Assembly: GCA_023417785.1 (NCBI GenBank)
Contig: JAEZEH010000089.1
Coordinates: 14,795 to 78,794, forward strand
Direction: 5' to 3'
DNA: 64,000 nt
Origin: Bacteroidota bacterium
Lineage (GTDB): Bacteria; Bacteroidota; Bacteroidia; Cytophagales; Cyclobacteriaceae
The notes below the pieces were generated by a model. The model saw only the letters and a list, made by a program, of their open reading frames with translations. It was not told the origin of the DNA and made no database searches. How positions within the stretch are numbered: position 1 is the first letter of the stretch; each line of letters opens with the position of its first letter. The position numbers and the translations under genes are program-made. Positions 9,205 through 17,033 of this stretch are shown piece by piece.

Positions 9205-9555
9205 TCAACGCACCACCATATAGAAATTCCCCTCTAGTTCGATATAAGCCTTATTATAACAGTAATACCAACGCAGTCCATCCTTATCGATCTCACAACT
9301 TGTAAAATATCCTAAATCAAAACCCCGAAGCTTTAGCTCGGTAGCGTGAATAGGTTTTTTGTCGGTCACCGGGAATTCGCACAGGATACGCCAGTTCTTC
9401 CGAAGAATGGCATTAATACGCTTCACATAAGCGTACTCTTCCGGACGAACACGGTGAAAATAGGTGCTTCGGCATTGGTCTGAACAGAACTTCTTGTCGG
9501 CGCGCCCGCGGATACTGGTACCGCACTCGGGGCAGTTTTTTTCAATAGTTATCAT
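9205..9555 (-). CDS. zinc-ribbon protein, function unknown
   Basis: The 116-residue protein begins MITIEKNCPECG and carries two Cys pairs (CPEC and, after 15-20 residues, CSDQC) that should form a zinc ribbon. The rest (about 35-116) is an alpha/beta region with several Tyr and Trp residues and no recognised domain. An open frame continues 12 codons upstream, but that stretch is not protein-like, so I place the start at the methionine before the Cys motif. It is divergent from an SSB paralogue, and an unusual 10-base-phased repeat lies between them. A nucleic-acid role is plausible from the ribbon and the neighbour, but unproven. Confidence 0.78.
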   Translation of the reverse strand: MITIEKNCPECGTSIRGRADKKFCSDQCRSTYFHRVRPEEYAYVKRINAILRKNWRILCEFPVTDKKPIHATELKLRGFDLGYFTSCEIDKDGLRWYYCYNKAYIELEGNFYMVVR

Positions 9556-9591
9556 AATACACAACGGTTTAAAAAGGCTAACTGTTAACAT

Positions 9592-9625
9592 ACGTTTACA
9601 TACGTCTATAAACGTTTGATATACG
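9592..9625. promoter_or_regulatory. 10-base-phased ACGT repeat between divergent genes
   Basis: ACGT occurs at 9592, 9602 and again at 9612, exactly 10 bases apart, with an ATACGA echo near 9620. CGTTTA and TAAACG also form an inverted pair. The phasing places each copy on the same face of the helix, as for a multimeric operator between the zinc-ribbon and ssb genes. Confidence 0.4.
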
Positions 9626-9713
9626 ACTAATGAAATTTGCTGAGTTCATATTTGAATCATCAGTCGCGACTTAAACTAACTAAAAATATCAAAACAAAAC
9701 AACACGAAATACC

Positions 9714-10055
9714 ATGGCTACTCTAAGAAATAGCGTGCAGTTAATTGGCCGCCTCGGCAAAGATCCGGAGATAAAAACGTTTGAAAAAAGCAGAAGAAAA
9801 CTTGCTACAGTCGTCCTTGCGACAAATGAAACCTATACAAATCAAAAGGGCGAAAAAGTGAAGGATACGCAGTGGCATAATCTTGTGGTTTGGGGCCCGC
9901 TTGTGAACATCGTATCGAACTACCTCAAGAAGGGCAGTGAAATTGCCATCGAAGGAAAGCTTGTCCATCGATCGTACGAAACGTCAAATGGCGAAAAGCG
10001 CTACATCACCGAGATCAATGTTAACGATCTGGTCATGCTTGGCGGAAAGAATTAG
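9714..10055 (+). CDS. ssb: single-stranded DNA-binding protein paralogue without acidic tail
   Basis: The 113-residue protein is an OB-fold SSB: MATLRNSVQLIGRLGKDPE at the start, then TQWHNLVVWG (about 60-69), LKKGSEIAIEGKL and a closing YITEINVNDLVML. It binds single-stranded DNA as a tetramer in relatives. It stops right after the OB fold and lacks the acidic DDDIPF-type tail that recruits repair and replication partners. That and the length suggest an auxiliary SSB rather than the essential housekeeping copy. It is divergent from the zinc-ribbon gene. No phage, plasmid or competence gene is adjacent. Confidence 0.92.
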   Translation: MATLRNSVQLIGRLGKDPEIKTFEKSRRKLATVVLATNETYTNQKGEKVKDTQWHNLVVWGPLVNIVSNYLKKGSEIAIEGKLVHRSYETSNGEKRYITEINVNDLVMLGGKN

Positions 10056-10842
10056 CCATTCAAAATGCTGTTTTTCGAAGATACAACTCCGCATTTGCAA
10101 ACCTGAATCGTGCGTCTGGCTTCAATGTTCGCATAGGAAAATGTAATACTAATCAAATCAGGAAGTAGCGTGGCCCGCGCCTTTTGAGATGCGCAAAGTG
10201 CCAGACTACCCGTTGTGTTTTACTCTGGAACATATATGCGCTTTCCTTCTGCTGACGAGCAGATGGTATGGATACTAAGTGTGAGCATCGGCGAGTTTTA
10301 TCAGTTCGCTGCCTCCATAAGTCTGAAATCAAGGGTGAATGGGTAGCGCTTCGCCTGGTCGGGAATGACGTCGGTGTTTCGTCCCGCTAGCCGGACATCC
10401 GGCGTTTTCCCTGTCAGGTGGATCATATTGAAAAAATCTGGAGGCGGGTCGGTTTACATTGACTGCGCATTGCGAGGTGGAAACATTTTGTCCAAGCCGC
10501 GCTGAATAGGCATTGGAGTGTGTCAATCCGTCGTGAAAATTGAATGACGCCAGGTGTGAATGGCAATCGCAGCCACTAGCGGAATGAAAGGCCCTGTGTT
10601 GAGCCACCGGTCCCCGGCTGATTCAACGGTCATTCGGCGGTCGTTCATTGAAGCCAGGTTGCAACGGAAGCTGTCTTTGCTGCAGGAGAGTGCTGCAGGA
10701 GAGCCCTGGCTGGCTGTGTGCCGGGGAAGAACAACGTCGATTAAAATCGGAACAAGTATCGTATAAAGTTTTTTCGGGGTAACTACGCCAGTGGGTCCGG
10801 GAGTGGGCCCCTGGCTAGCTCCCCTTATCTTTGAAACGGGGG
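10056..10842. other. 787-base gene-free stretch with hairpins and a direct repeat
   Basis: No open frame here looks like protein in either direction. It holds a small GC hairpin (GCCGG/CCGGC at 10390-10403) and a 12-base direct repeat (GCTGCAGGAGAG at 10679-10690 and 10692-10703). Locally it seems richer in G and C than the neighbouring intergenic DNA. It may be a dispersed repeat, a decayed gene or an untranslated RNA; nothing decides between these. Confidence 0.45.
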
Positions 10843-11403
10843 TTAGGGTACGGACAGATTGACCGGCTCCGCGATCGAAATGTTCATCGGGAACCCTTTC
10901 CTGGCTTTTGCGATCACTGCCCGATCTCCAGCCTTGCCGGGGTCAAGCGCCCGATAGTCGTCAGGACTTATTCCAGCCCGATCAACATAAATTTCATAAT
11001 ACGCCGCCTGGACTTCATCAAGTACGTTCATAAAAGTACCATGCGATGTCCCTCGATCCGTTTTAATAGAAACGATTGCGACCTCCGGATGCTCAGACCA
11101 ATCCGGATCAAAACCGTTGTTAAGGATAAACTGTTTAACCGATTTCCGGAAGCCTGACAGGCTATTCACTCTTTCGCCTTCCACCAGCAATTCATCCGTT
11201 GAATTGATTTGGATCTTGAATAGGTTTCTCTCATGAACCGGGCGATCAACGGGAACGTCAAGCCATTCGGGCAGCGTCAGGGACAGGCCCTTCTCGTTAC
11301 TGATCACCGTCGTCATAAGAAAAAAACTGAGCAAGAGGAATGCAATGTCGGCTACCGAACTGGTATTTAGCTCTGCGGGCCTGCGTTTGGCTGAAGGTAC
11401 CAT
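10843..11403 (-). CDS. ExbD/TolR-family biopolymer transport protein
   Basis: The 186-residue protein has the ExbD layout: a basic cytoplasmic start (MVPSAKRRPAELN), one membrane helix (SSVADIAFLLLSFFLMTTVI, about 18-37) with the conserved protonatable aspartate D20 or so, then a periplasmic alpha/beta domain. ExbD works with ExbB as the proton-driven stator that energises TonB. An in-frame start 30 codons upstream exists, but it would leave only 22 bases to the divergent BatA gene and adds an unrelated stretch, so I use 11403. No exbB or tonB lies in this window, so its partner must be elsewhere. The last 40 residues are longer than in E. coli ExbD. Confidence 0.9.
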   Translation of the reverse strand: MVPSAKRRPAELNTSSVADIAFLLLSFFLMTTVISNEKGLSLTLPEWLDVPVDRPVHERNLFKIQINSTDELLVEGERVNSLSGFRKSVKQFILNNGFDPDWSEHPEVAIVSIKTDRGTSHGTFMNVLDEVQAAYYEIYVDRAGISPDDYRALDPGKAGDRAVIAKARKGFPMNISIAEPVNLSVP

Positions 11404-11515
11404 TGGATGATGTTTCGTTTCTAATTCTGTCACAATCAAAAAGTCACGGGGCCGTTTATCAAATTGTAGGTCCGGCCGATACCGAATAGGCAATTAAGGT
11501 TTAACTTTAACGCTG

Positions 11516-13513
11516 ATGACTTTTTTATATCCATCATTTTTCTGGGCACTTGGGGTACTTGCCATTCCTATCATCATTCACCTCTTCAATTTCCGTAAGA
11601 CCAGGCGCGTCTACTTTTCGAACAATCGCTTTCTCAAGAAGGTCAAGGAGAATACAACGGCAAAGCGAAAACTGAAACACTATTTGATTCTGGCGTCGCG
11701 ACTGCTTTTTCTGTTTTTTCTGGTACTCGCGTTTTGCCAACCCATTCTTCCTGCACGCGAAGAGCAGGTGAATCATCAGAACATCGTTTTCTATCTCGAT
11801 AATTCACAAAGCATGTCGGCACCCATCAGAGACCGCACACGCGGGCTGGATGCAGGAATATCGTTCGTGTCCCAAATCGTGGAAACATTTCCCGTCGACG
11901 CGAGGTATAAACTCATTACAAATGACTTTGCGCCTTACTCCAATACGTTCAAAACAAAGACCGAGATTCAGGAGCTGCTTCCGCAGGTTCGGCTATCGCC
12001 TGTGAGTCGTACTGCAGACGAGGTGAAGAAACGCATCCTCAGGGATCCGGGCACAAGGGAACAGGAAATCTTCTGGATTTCAGATTTCCAGAAAAGTACC
12101 TTAGGTGCCCCCAACCCACTGGATACTGATTCTGCGTTCAGCTGGCATATTGTCCCCATTACATTCGATGAGCTCGCCAATGTTTTTGTCGATACCGTTT
12201 ATCTCGATAATCCGTTGGCCTCCAGCGGCGAGAGAAACGTACTTCGAGCCAAAGTCAGGAATGATGGTAAACAGAATGTTGAACAGCTCAATGTAAAACT
12301 TAATCTCAATGGTATCCAGGCAGGGGCCACGACCATCGCCGTGCCGGCTGGGGGGATAAGCGAAGCAGCCTTCGATTTGACCACACGACTCGGCGGGCTC
12401 AATCGCGCCAGCCTGACCTTTAATGACTTCCCTGTAAGTTTTGATAATGAATTTTTTTTCAGCCTCAATTACCGTGACAAGATCCGGGTAATCGAAATAA
12501 AAAATTCGGATAAGATTACACCGATCGAGAAAGTATATGGCAATCAGGAGATATTTTCTTTCGGTAGTTCACCCGTATCAAACTTCAATTACAGTACGCT
12601 TGCCGAGGCCGATCTGGTGGTCATCAACAGCCTCGACAACATTGATGAGCCGCTCCAGTTTGCGCTTCGCGATTACCTGAACCGTAATGGGGTTGTGTTC
12701 TTGATTCCTGGAAAAGAGCCCGATGAGGCAAGTATGAAATCATTTCTTCAACTCCCCGTATTCAGCCGTGTCTCGTCACGGGCAATGCAAGACCTGGAAC
12801 GACCCGAGTATTCGAATCCTTTCTTTGAAAACGTATTTGAGGAACGATCCAATTCGATGGTTATGCCAAAGGCACTTCCCGTAGTCGATTGGGGTACAGA
12901 CCGTTCTGCGATCCTGCAATTCAAAAATGATAAACCGTTTCTGAGCCGATTTTCTGGCCAGGGGACTCTTTTTGTGATGGCGTCACCGCTGGAGCCATCG
13001 TACACCGATTTTTATAATCATGCGTTATTCGTTCCCGTGATGTACAGGGTGGCTACAACCAGTAAACGCAGCGAACAAAAGCTCTATTACCAACTGAGGG
13101 AAAACCTGCTAACCTTGCGTGTCGACTCGCTCACCGATGACGAACAAATCAAACTGATCAGCGACGAGGAAATTATTCCCGGTCAGCGCCGCGTAGGTCA
13201 GCAAGTCGTTCTCGACATTCCCCGGCATACCGTGAAATCCGGCTTTTACAATGTGGTTGCTGCCAGCGATACCATCGATCTGCTGGCTTTCAACCCCGAT
13301 CGTCAGGAGTCCCTGATGGCTCAGCTTGGTGAAAATGAAATAGTGTCTTTCTTTGGTGGTAGCAACATTCGTTTTTTCGAATCCTCAGACACGGATTCTT
13401 TTGGTAACGAAATAAAGGAGCGATATTTGGGTACCCCACTGTGGAAATATGCGATTATGCTGGCTTTGCTGTTTCTTGCGGCCGAAGTTTTATTAATCCG
13501 GTTTCTTAAGTAA
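11516..13513 (+). CDS. BatA-domain membrane protein with VWA-like region
   Basis: The 665-residue protein opens with the BatA double-transmembrane region (about 1-80): a first helix ending in PIIIHLFNFR, a basic loop with RRVYFSNNRFLKKVKE, and a second helix LLFLFFLVLAFCQPILPA. A VWA-like domain follows (about 90-230; FYLDNSQSMS has the MIDAS-type DxSxS, though the rest of the MIDAS is not clear). A beta-rich extracytoplasmic region follows, with a C-terminal membrane helix (about 645-662). Bat proteins in Bacteroidota are linked to aerotolerance and envelope integrity, but the precise role is not known. It sits before the dihydroorotase-like cluster, separated by 173 bases. Confidence 0.9.
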   Translation: MTFLYPSFFWALGVLAIPIIIHLFNFRKTRRVYFSNNRFLKKVKENTTAKRKLKHYLILASRLLFLFFLVLAFCQPILPAREEQVNHQNIVFYLDNSQSMSAPIRDRTRGLDAGISFVSQIVETFPVDARYKLITNDFAPYSNTFKTKTEIQELLPQVRLSPVSRTADEVKKRILRDPGTREQEIFWISDFQKSTLGAPNPLDTDSAFSWHIVPITFDELANVFVDTVYLDNPLASSGERNVLRAKVRNDGKQNVEQLNVKLNLNGIQAGATTIAVPAGGISEAAFDLTTRLGGLNRASLTFNDFPVSFDNEFFFSLNYRDKIRVIEIKNSDKITPIEKVYGNQEIFSFGSSPVSNFNYSTLAEADLVVINSLDNIDEPLQFALRDYLNRNGVVFLIPGKEPDEASMKSFLQLPVFSRVSSRAMQDLERPEYSNPFFENVFEERSNSMVMPKALPVVDWGTDRSAILQFKNDKPFLSRFSGQGTLFVMASPLEPSYTDFYNHALFVPVMYRVATTSKRSEQKLYYQLRENLLTLRVDSLTDDEQIKLISDEEIIPGQRRVGQQVVLDIPRHTVKSGFYNVVAASDTIDLLAFNPDRQESLMAQLGENEIVSFFGGSNIRFFESSDTDSFGNEIKERYLGTPLWKYAIMLALLFLAAEVLLIRFLK

Positions 13514-13686
13514 ACGGGTGGCTCATATCCAACGGTAACCTATGTCGAATGCAGCCGGAGCGCTAAACAACCTTAAAGACAGTGGAAAAGCGTTTTTCTT
13601 TCCCTGGATTTCTCACATCAAAGCCTATTTTCTTGTAAACTCGCACCGGTTTGACTGGTTTCCGTCTCAATTGTTAACCTGTTTGA

Positions 13687-14952
13687 ATGAAAGTATTAAT
13701 CCAAGGCGCGCGAATTGTTAGTCCCGGGTCTTCCTGGAACGGTCGGGAAATCAATGTACTGATCAACAACGGCCAGATTCAGGACATCGGTGAAAAGAAT
13801 TTCTCCAACGATAAGCTGATTAAGGCCCGGGGTATGGTTCTTTCCCAGGGTTGGTTCGATCTGGGCGCGTCAATTCCGGATCCGGGGCTGGAGCATAAAG
13901 AAGATCTTCGAAGCGGGGCCGAGGCGGCGATGCAGGGCGGGTTCACAGAGTTGGCCATACTTCCCAACACGTCACCCGCGATTCAGACAAAAAATGAAAT
14001 CAGCTATGTTACCGGTGGCAACCCGAACCGACTGGTTCAGATTCATGCGTTGGCAGCGGTGACAAGACACAACAAGGGTGAAGAACTGACGGAAATGATC
14101 GACCTGCATCACGCAGGAGCCGTAGGGTTTACCGACGGATTAAAGACGATCTGGCACACGGACATCGTCCTGAAATCACTTCAATATCTTCAGAAGTTTG
14201 GAGGCTTGCTGATCGATCATCCGGAAGATATCTGGCTCAACATGTTTGGTCAGATGCATGAAGGGGTGAACAGCACGATGCTTGGGCTGAAAGGTCTTCC
14301 CCGTATTGCCGAAGATATCATTGTGAACCGGAATCTGGAACTGCTAAATTATGCAGGAGGGCGTCTTCATTTCGCGCGGATGTCTTCCGGCAAAGCCTTT
14401 GATTTGATTCGCGCGGCTAAAAAGAAATTAAACGTCACCTGCGATATCACAGCTTATCAGCCACTTTTTGACGACAGCTCTCTTCAAAGTTTTGATCCGA
14501 ACTTCAAGGTCAATCCACCATTCCGGGAAAAAGCCGACAACGACGCAATCGTCAAGGCATTGAAGGATGGAACCATCGATGTGATTTGTTCAGGACACCT
14601 TCCGCAGGATGAAGAGTCTAAAAATACGGAATTCGACGCGGCTGACGTTGGAATAACGAATCTCCAGACTTTCGGGGCAAATCTCTCAGCCTTGTCGAAG
14701 GGGGTTGATCTCGAATTACTTATCGCGAAAGTGACGGAGGCGCCGAGGAAGTTACTGGGGCTGACATCGCATCAGATAGAAGCAGGTGAGCCAGCGAATC
14801 TTACGTTATTTCATCCGGAGGCGAAATGGCGTCTTGATGAAAAGAGCAATTGCTCACGGTCGCGCAATTCGCCATGGTGGGGTAAAGAGTTGGAAGGCAA
14901 GGCTCTAGCGGTGTTCAATAACGGCAAACACTGGATTGATCCGTCATTATGA
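13687..14952 (+). CDS. dihydroorotase homologue lacking metal ligands
   Basis: The 421-residue protein is a full-length amidohydrolase of the dihydroorotase family, with recognisable KEDLRSGAEAAMQGGFT, LPNTSPA and GEPANLTLF motifs. The metal-binding DxHxH is replaced: at residues 58-62 it reads D-L-G-A-S, so both histidines are gone. The substrate arginine of the REPG motif is proline (P64). The late STDHAPH motif reads CSGHLPQ, losing the catalytic aspartate. It is therefore probably inactive as PyrC. Family precedent: non-catalytic PyrC' subunits support aspartate transcarbamoylase assembly. The linked genes are membrane proteins and glycosyltransferases, not pyrimidine genes. Its stop overlaps the next start (ATGA). 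Confidence 0.92.
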   Translation: MKVLIQGARIVSPGSSWNGREINVLINNGQIQDIGEKNFSNDKLIKARGMVLSQGWFDLGASIPDPGLEHKEDLRSGAEAAMQGGFTELAILPNTSPAIQTKNEISYVTGGNPNRLVQIHALAAVTRHNKGEELTEMIDLHHAGAVGFTDGLKTIWHTDIVLKSLQYLQKFGGLLIDHPEDIWLNMFGQMHEGVNSTMLGLKGLPRIAEDIIVNRNLELLNYAGGRLHFARMSSGKAFDLIRAAKKKLNVTCDITAYQPLFDDSSLQSFDPNFKVNPPFREKADNDAIVKALKDGTIDVICSGHLPQDEESKNTEFDAADVGITNLQTFGANLSALSKGVDLELLIAKVTEAPRKLLGLTSHQIEAGEPANLTLFHPEAKWRLDEKSNCSRSRNSPWWGKELEGKALAVFNNGKHWIDPSL

Positions 14953-15485
14953 AGGGGTCGCCACTCTTGAGGGTATCCATAAGGAATGGATTGGTCGCAG
15001 GACTGCTGGCTACGATCGTGCTGGTTATTCTTTATTATGTCGGCCGACATCCATTCCTTATCGCTCCCTTTTTCGATTTCAGGATTCTGCTTTTTGGTAT
15101 TTTCATTTTCTTTACCTTGAAGGAGTTCAGGGATTATCATCAGCAGGGATTGTTGTATTTCTGGCAAGGACTGTTCTCAAGTTTTGTTGTGGTGGTGGTG
15201 GCGTCGACTGTAGCGGGTTTGGGATTGTGGGTATTCGGAACATTGGAATCCAATTTCGTTTCGGACTACGTTCGTGAGATGACGGTGTACCTGCAGAAGT
15301 TCACGGACGAGGATCTTGCACGGGCCAGAATTGGAAAAGAGACCTATGAGCGTAATTTGGCCCAACTCCCTGCGACCAACATTTCGACTTTAGTGATAAC
15401 CCATTTTGCCCAGGGCATGATGATCGGCTTTTTCATTAGTCTAATCTTATCAGTTATTTTAAGAAAAACTAACCAACCACAGTAA
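14949..15485 (+). CDS. DUF4199 membrane protein (first copy)
   Basis: The 178-residue protein has four predicted membrane helices (about 12-30, 42-58, 72-95 and 152-172) and a charged loop between helices 3 and 4 (about 100-148). Size and layout match DUF4199, a Bacteroidota family of unknown function. The start codon overlaps the stop of the dihydroorotase homologue by four bases (ATGA), so the two are probably translationally coupled. A second DUF4199 member follows after three bases, and two glycosyltransferases after that. A role in the envelope alongside the glycosyltransferases is inferred from context only. Confidence 0.88.
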   Translation: MKGSPLLRVSIRNGLVAGLLATIVLVILYYVGRHPFLIAPFFDFRILLFGIFIFFTLKEFRDYHQQGLLYFWQGLFSSFVVVVVASTVAGLGLWVFGTLESNFVSDYVREMTVYLQKFTDEDLARARIGKETYERNLAQLPATNISTLVITHFAQGMMIGFFISLILSVILRKTNQPQ

Positions 15486-15488
15486 CTT

Positions 15489-16019
15489 ATGGAACAAGAT
15501 CAAACCACAACAGTAACACCACGTTCGGCAGGAGTACGCTATGGCCTCATCGGCGCCGTTGTATCAATTGCCTGGTTTCTCGTAATGTCCGTGACAGGCA
15601 TGAACATGCAGGGCCCGTCTCAGTACGTCTCATGGATCTTTGTTATCGTACTTGTCGTGCTGGCTCACAAGTATTTCAAAGATAATGGCGATGGCTATAT
15701 GAGCTATGGGCAGGGTGTCGGAATTGCTTTCTGGTATGGCCTTGTTTCGGGTGCTATCGGCTCGGTTTTCACGTACATCTATATCAAATTCGTCGACGCT
15801 GGCTTTATTGACGCCATAAAGGATCAACAGCTTGAAGCTTTTGAGAAACAGGGAATGTCTGATGCCCAGATTGAGCAGGCAATGCAGTTCAGCAGTATGT
15901 TCATGAAACCTGAAATGATGCTCGTAATGGGTCTTATAGGTGGTATCATTGTTTCTGTGATAGTCGGGCTTATAGTCACTATCTTTACGCAAAAGAAAAG
16001 CCCTGATATGGCGATATAA
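15489..16019 (+). CDS. DUF4199 membrane protein (second copy)
   Basis: This 176-residue protein has the same four-helix plan as its upstream neighbour: helices at about 15-35, 42-60, 73-98 and 143-165, and a soluble loop with KDQQLEAFEKQGMSDAQIEQAM (about 105-130) before the last helix. The two copies look like diverged paralogues that may form a heteromer. It starts three bases after the previous stop and ends four bases before the next glycosyltransferase, so it belongs to one operon. Function is unknown. Confidence 0.88.
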   Translation: MEQDQTTTVTPRSAGVRYGLIGAVVSIAWFLVMSVTGMNMQGPSQYVSWIFVIVLVVLAHKYFKDNGDGYMSYGQGVGIAFWYGLVSGAIGSVFTYIYIKFVDAGFIDAIKDQQLEAFEKQGMSDAQIEQAMQFSSMFMKPEMMLVMGLIGGIIVSVIVGLIVTIFTQKKSPDMAI

Positions 16020-16023
16020 ACGG

Positions 16024-17028
16024 ATGCTTGCAACGCCTGATATCTCAATAATAATACCTGCAAAGGACGAAGAAGAATCGATCCCCGAACTTTGTCAATG
16101 GATAAGCCGTGTGATGAAAGCACACGGCTTTTCCTATGAGGTGATAATTATTGATGATGGCAGTACTGATTCTACATGGAAACATATCCAGCAGATCAGC
16201 GAGCAGGATGAGCGCTTCAAGGGCATCCGTTTCAATCGCAACTTTGGCAAGTCGGCTGCGTTGCAAACAGGCTTTCGCGCGTCGCGTGGCAAAGTGGTTA
16301 TCACTATGGACGCCGACCTGCAGGATAGTCCTGATGAAATTCCGGAACTGTACCGGATGATTTTCACCGAACGATACCACCTGGTGTCGGGATGGAAAAA
16401 GGTGCGCCACGACCCGGTCACGAAAACTATTCCGTCTAAATTTTTTAACCGGATTACGCGACTGATCTCCGGCATAAAACTGCATGATTTCAATTGTGGG
16501 TTGAAAGCATATCAGGACATAGTGGTTAAAAATATCAACGTTTACGGTGAAATGCATCGATACATTCCGGTAATCGCAAAATGGGCCGGGTTCACCCGAA
16601 TTGGTGAAAAGGTTGTTCAGCATAATCAACGCAAGTACGGACGAACGAAATTTGGTTTGTCGCGCATGACCGGCCTCCTCGATGTATTGTCCATTACCTT
16701 CGTGGGACGTTTCGGACGTAAACCAATGCACCTTTTTGGTTCGTTGGGAGTAATGTCTTTCCTGGTAGGATTTATTTTTACCGTGAAGCTTTTTTACGAG
16801 AAGATAAAATCGCTTTACTTCGATCAGATCCCAATGAAGCGCGACATCACGGAACAACCCTTGTTTTATCTCGCGCTCGTCGCCGTAATTATTGGTGTTC
16901 AACTTTTTCTGACCGGGTTTCTCGCTGAACTCTTTGCTATTCAAACTGTAGCAAGACGCGATTATCTGATAATCGACCGCGTCGGGTTCGATCAGCAAAA
17001 AAATCTTCGCGGCCTCGACGTTGCGTGA
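16024..17028 (+). CDS. family 2 glycosyltransferase, polyprenyl-phosphate type
   Basis: The 334-residue protein has a GT2 GT-A domain (about 1-230) and two C-terminal membrane helices (about 235-258 and 275-300). Donor and metal motifs are visible: IIIDDGSTDSTW near residue 43 and the DxD-type TMDADLQDSPDE near 97. Layout and length match DPM1/GtrB/ArnC-like enzymes that load a sugar from a nucleotide donor onto polyprenyl phosphate at the inner membrane face. The sugar cannot be told from sequence. It ends with a TGA overlapping the possible GTG start of the next transferase, in the same operon as the DUF4199 genes. Confidence 0.92.
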   Translation: MLATPDISIIIPAKDEEESIPELCQWISRVMKAHGFSYEVIIIDDGSTDSTWKHIQQISEQDERFKGIRFNRNFGKSAALQTGFRASRGKVVITMDADLQDSPDEIPELYRMIFTERYHLVSGWKKVRHDPVTKTIPSKFFNRITRLISGIKLHDFNCGLKAYQDIVVKNINVYGEMHRYIPVIAKWAGFTRIGEKVVQHNQRKYGRTKFGLSRMTGLLDVLSITFVGRFGRKPMHLFGSLGVMSFLVGFIFTVKLFYEKIKSLYFDQIPMKRDITEQPLFYLALVAVIIGVQLFLTGFLAELFAIQTVARRDYLIIDRVGFDQQKNLRGLDVA

Positions 17029-17033
17029 TCACC

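Noticed and set aside
10329..10607. 92-codon frame in the gap between ssb and exbD
   Set aside because: Rich in rare residue runs and with no known domain; treated as chance.
10679..10703. Two 12-base copies as a possible CRISPR repeat
   Set aside because: Only two adjacent copies with no spacer of proper length and no cas gene.
16045..16998. 317-codon open frame opposite the first glycosyltransferase
   Set aside because: No domain or start context; the plus-strand GT2 gene explains the sequence.
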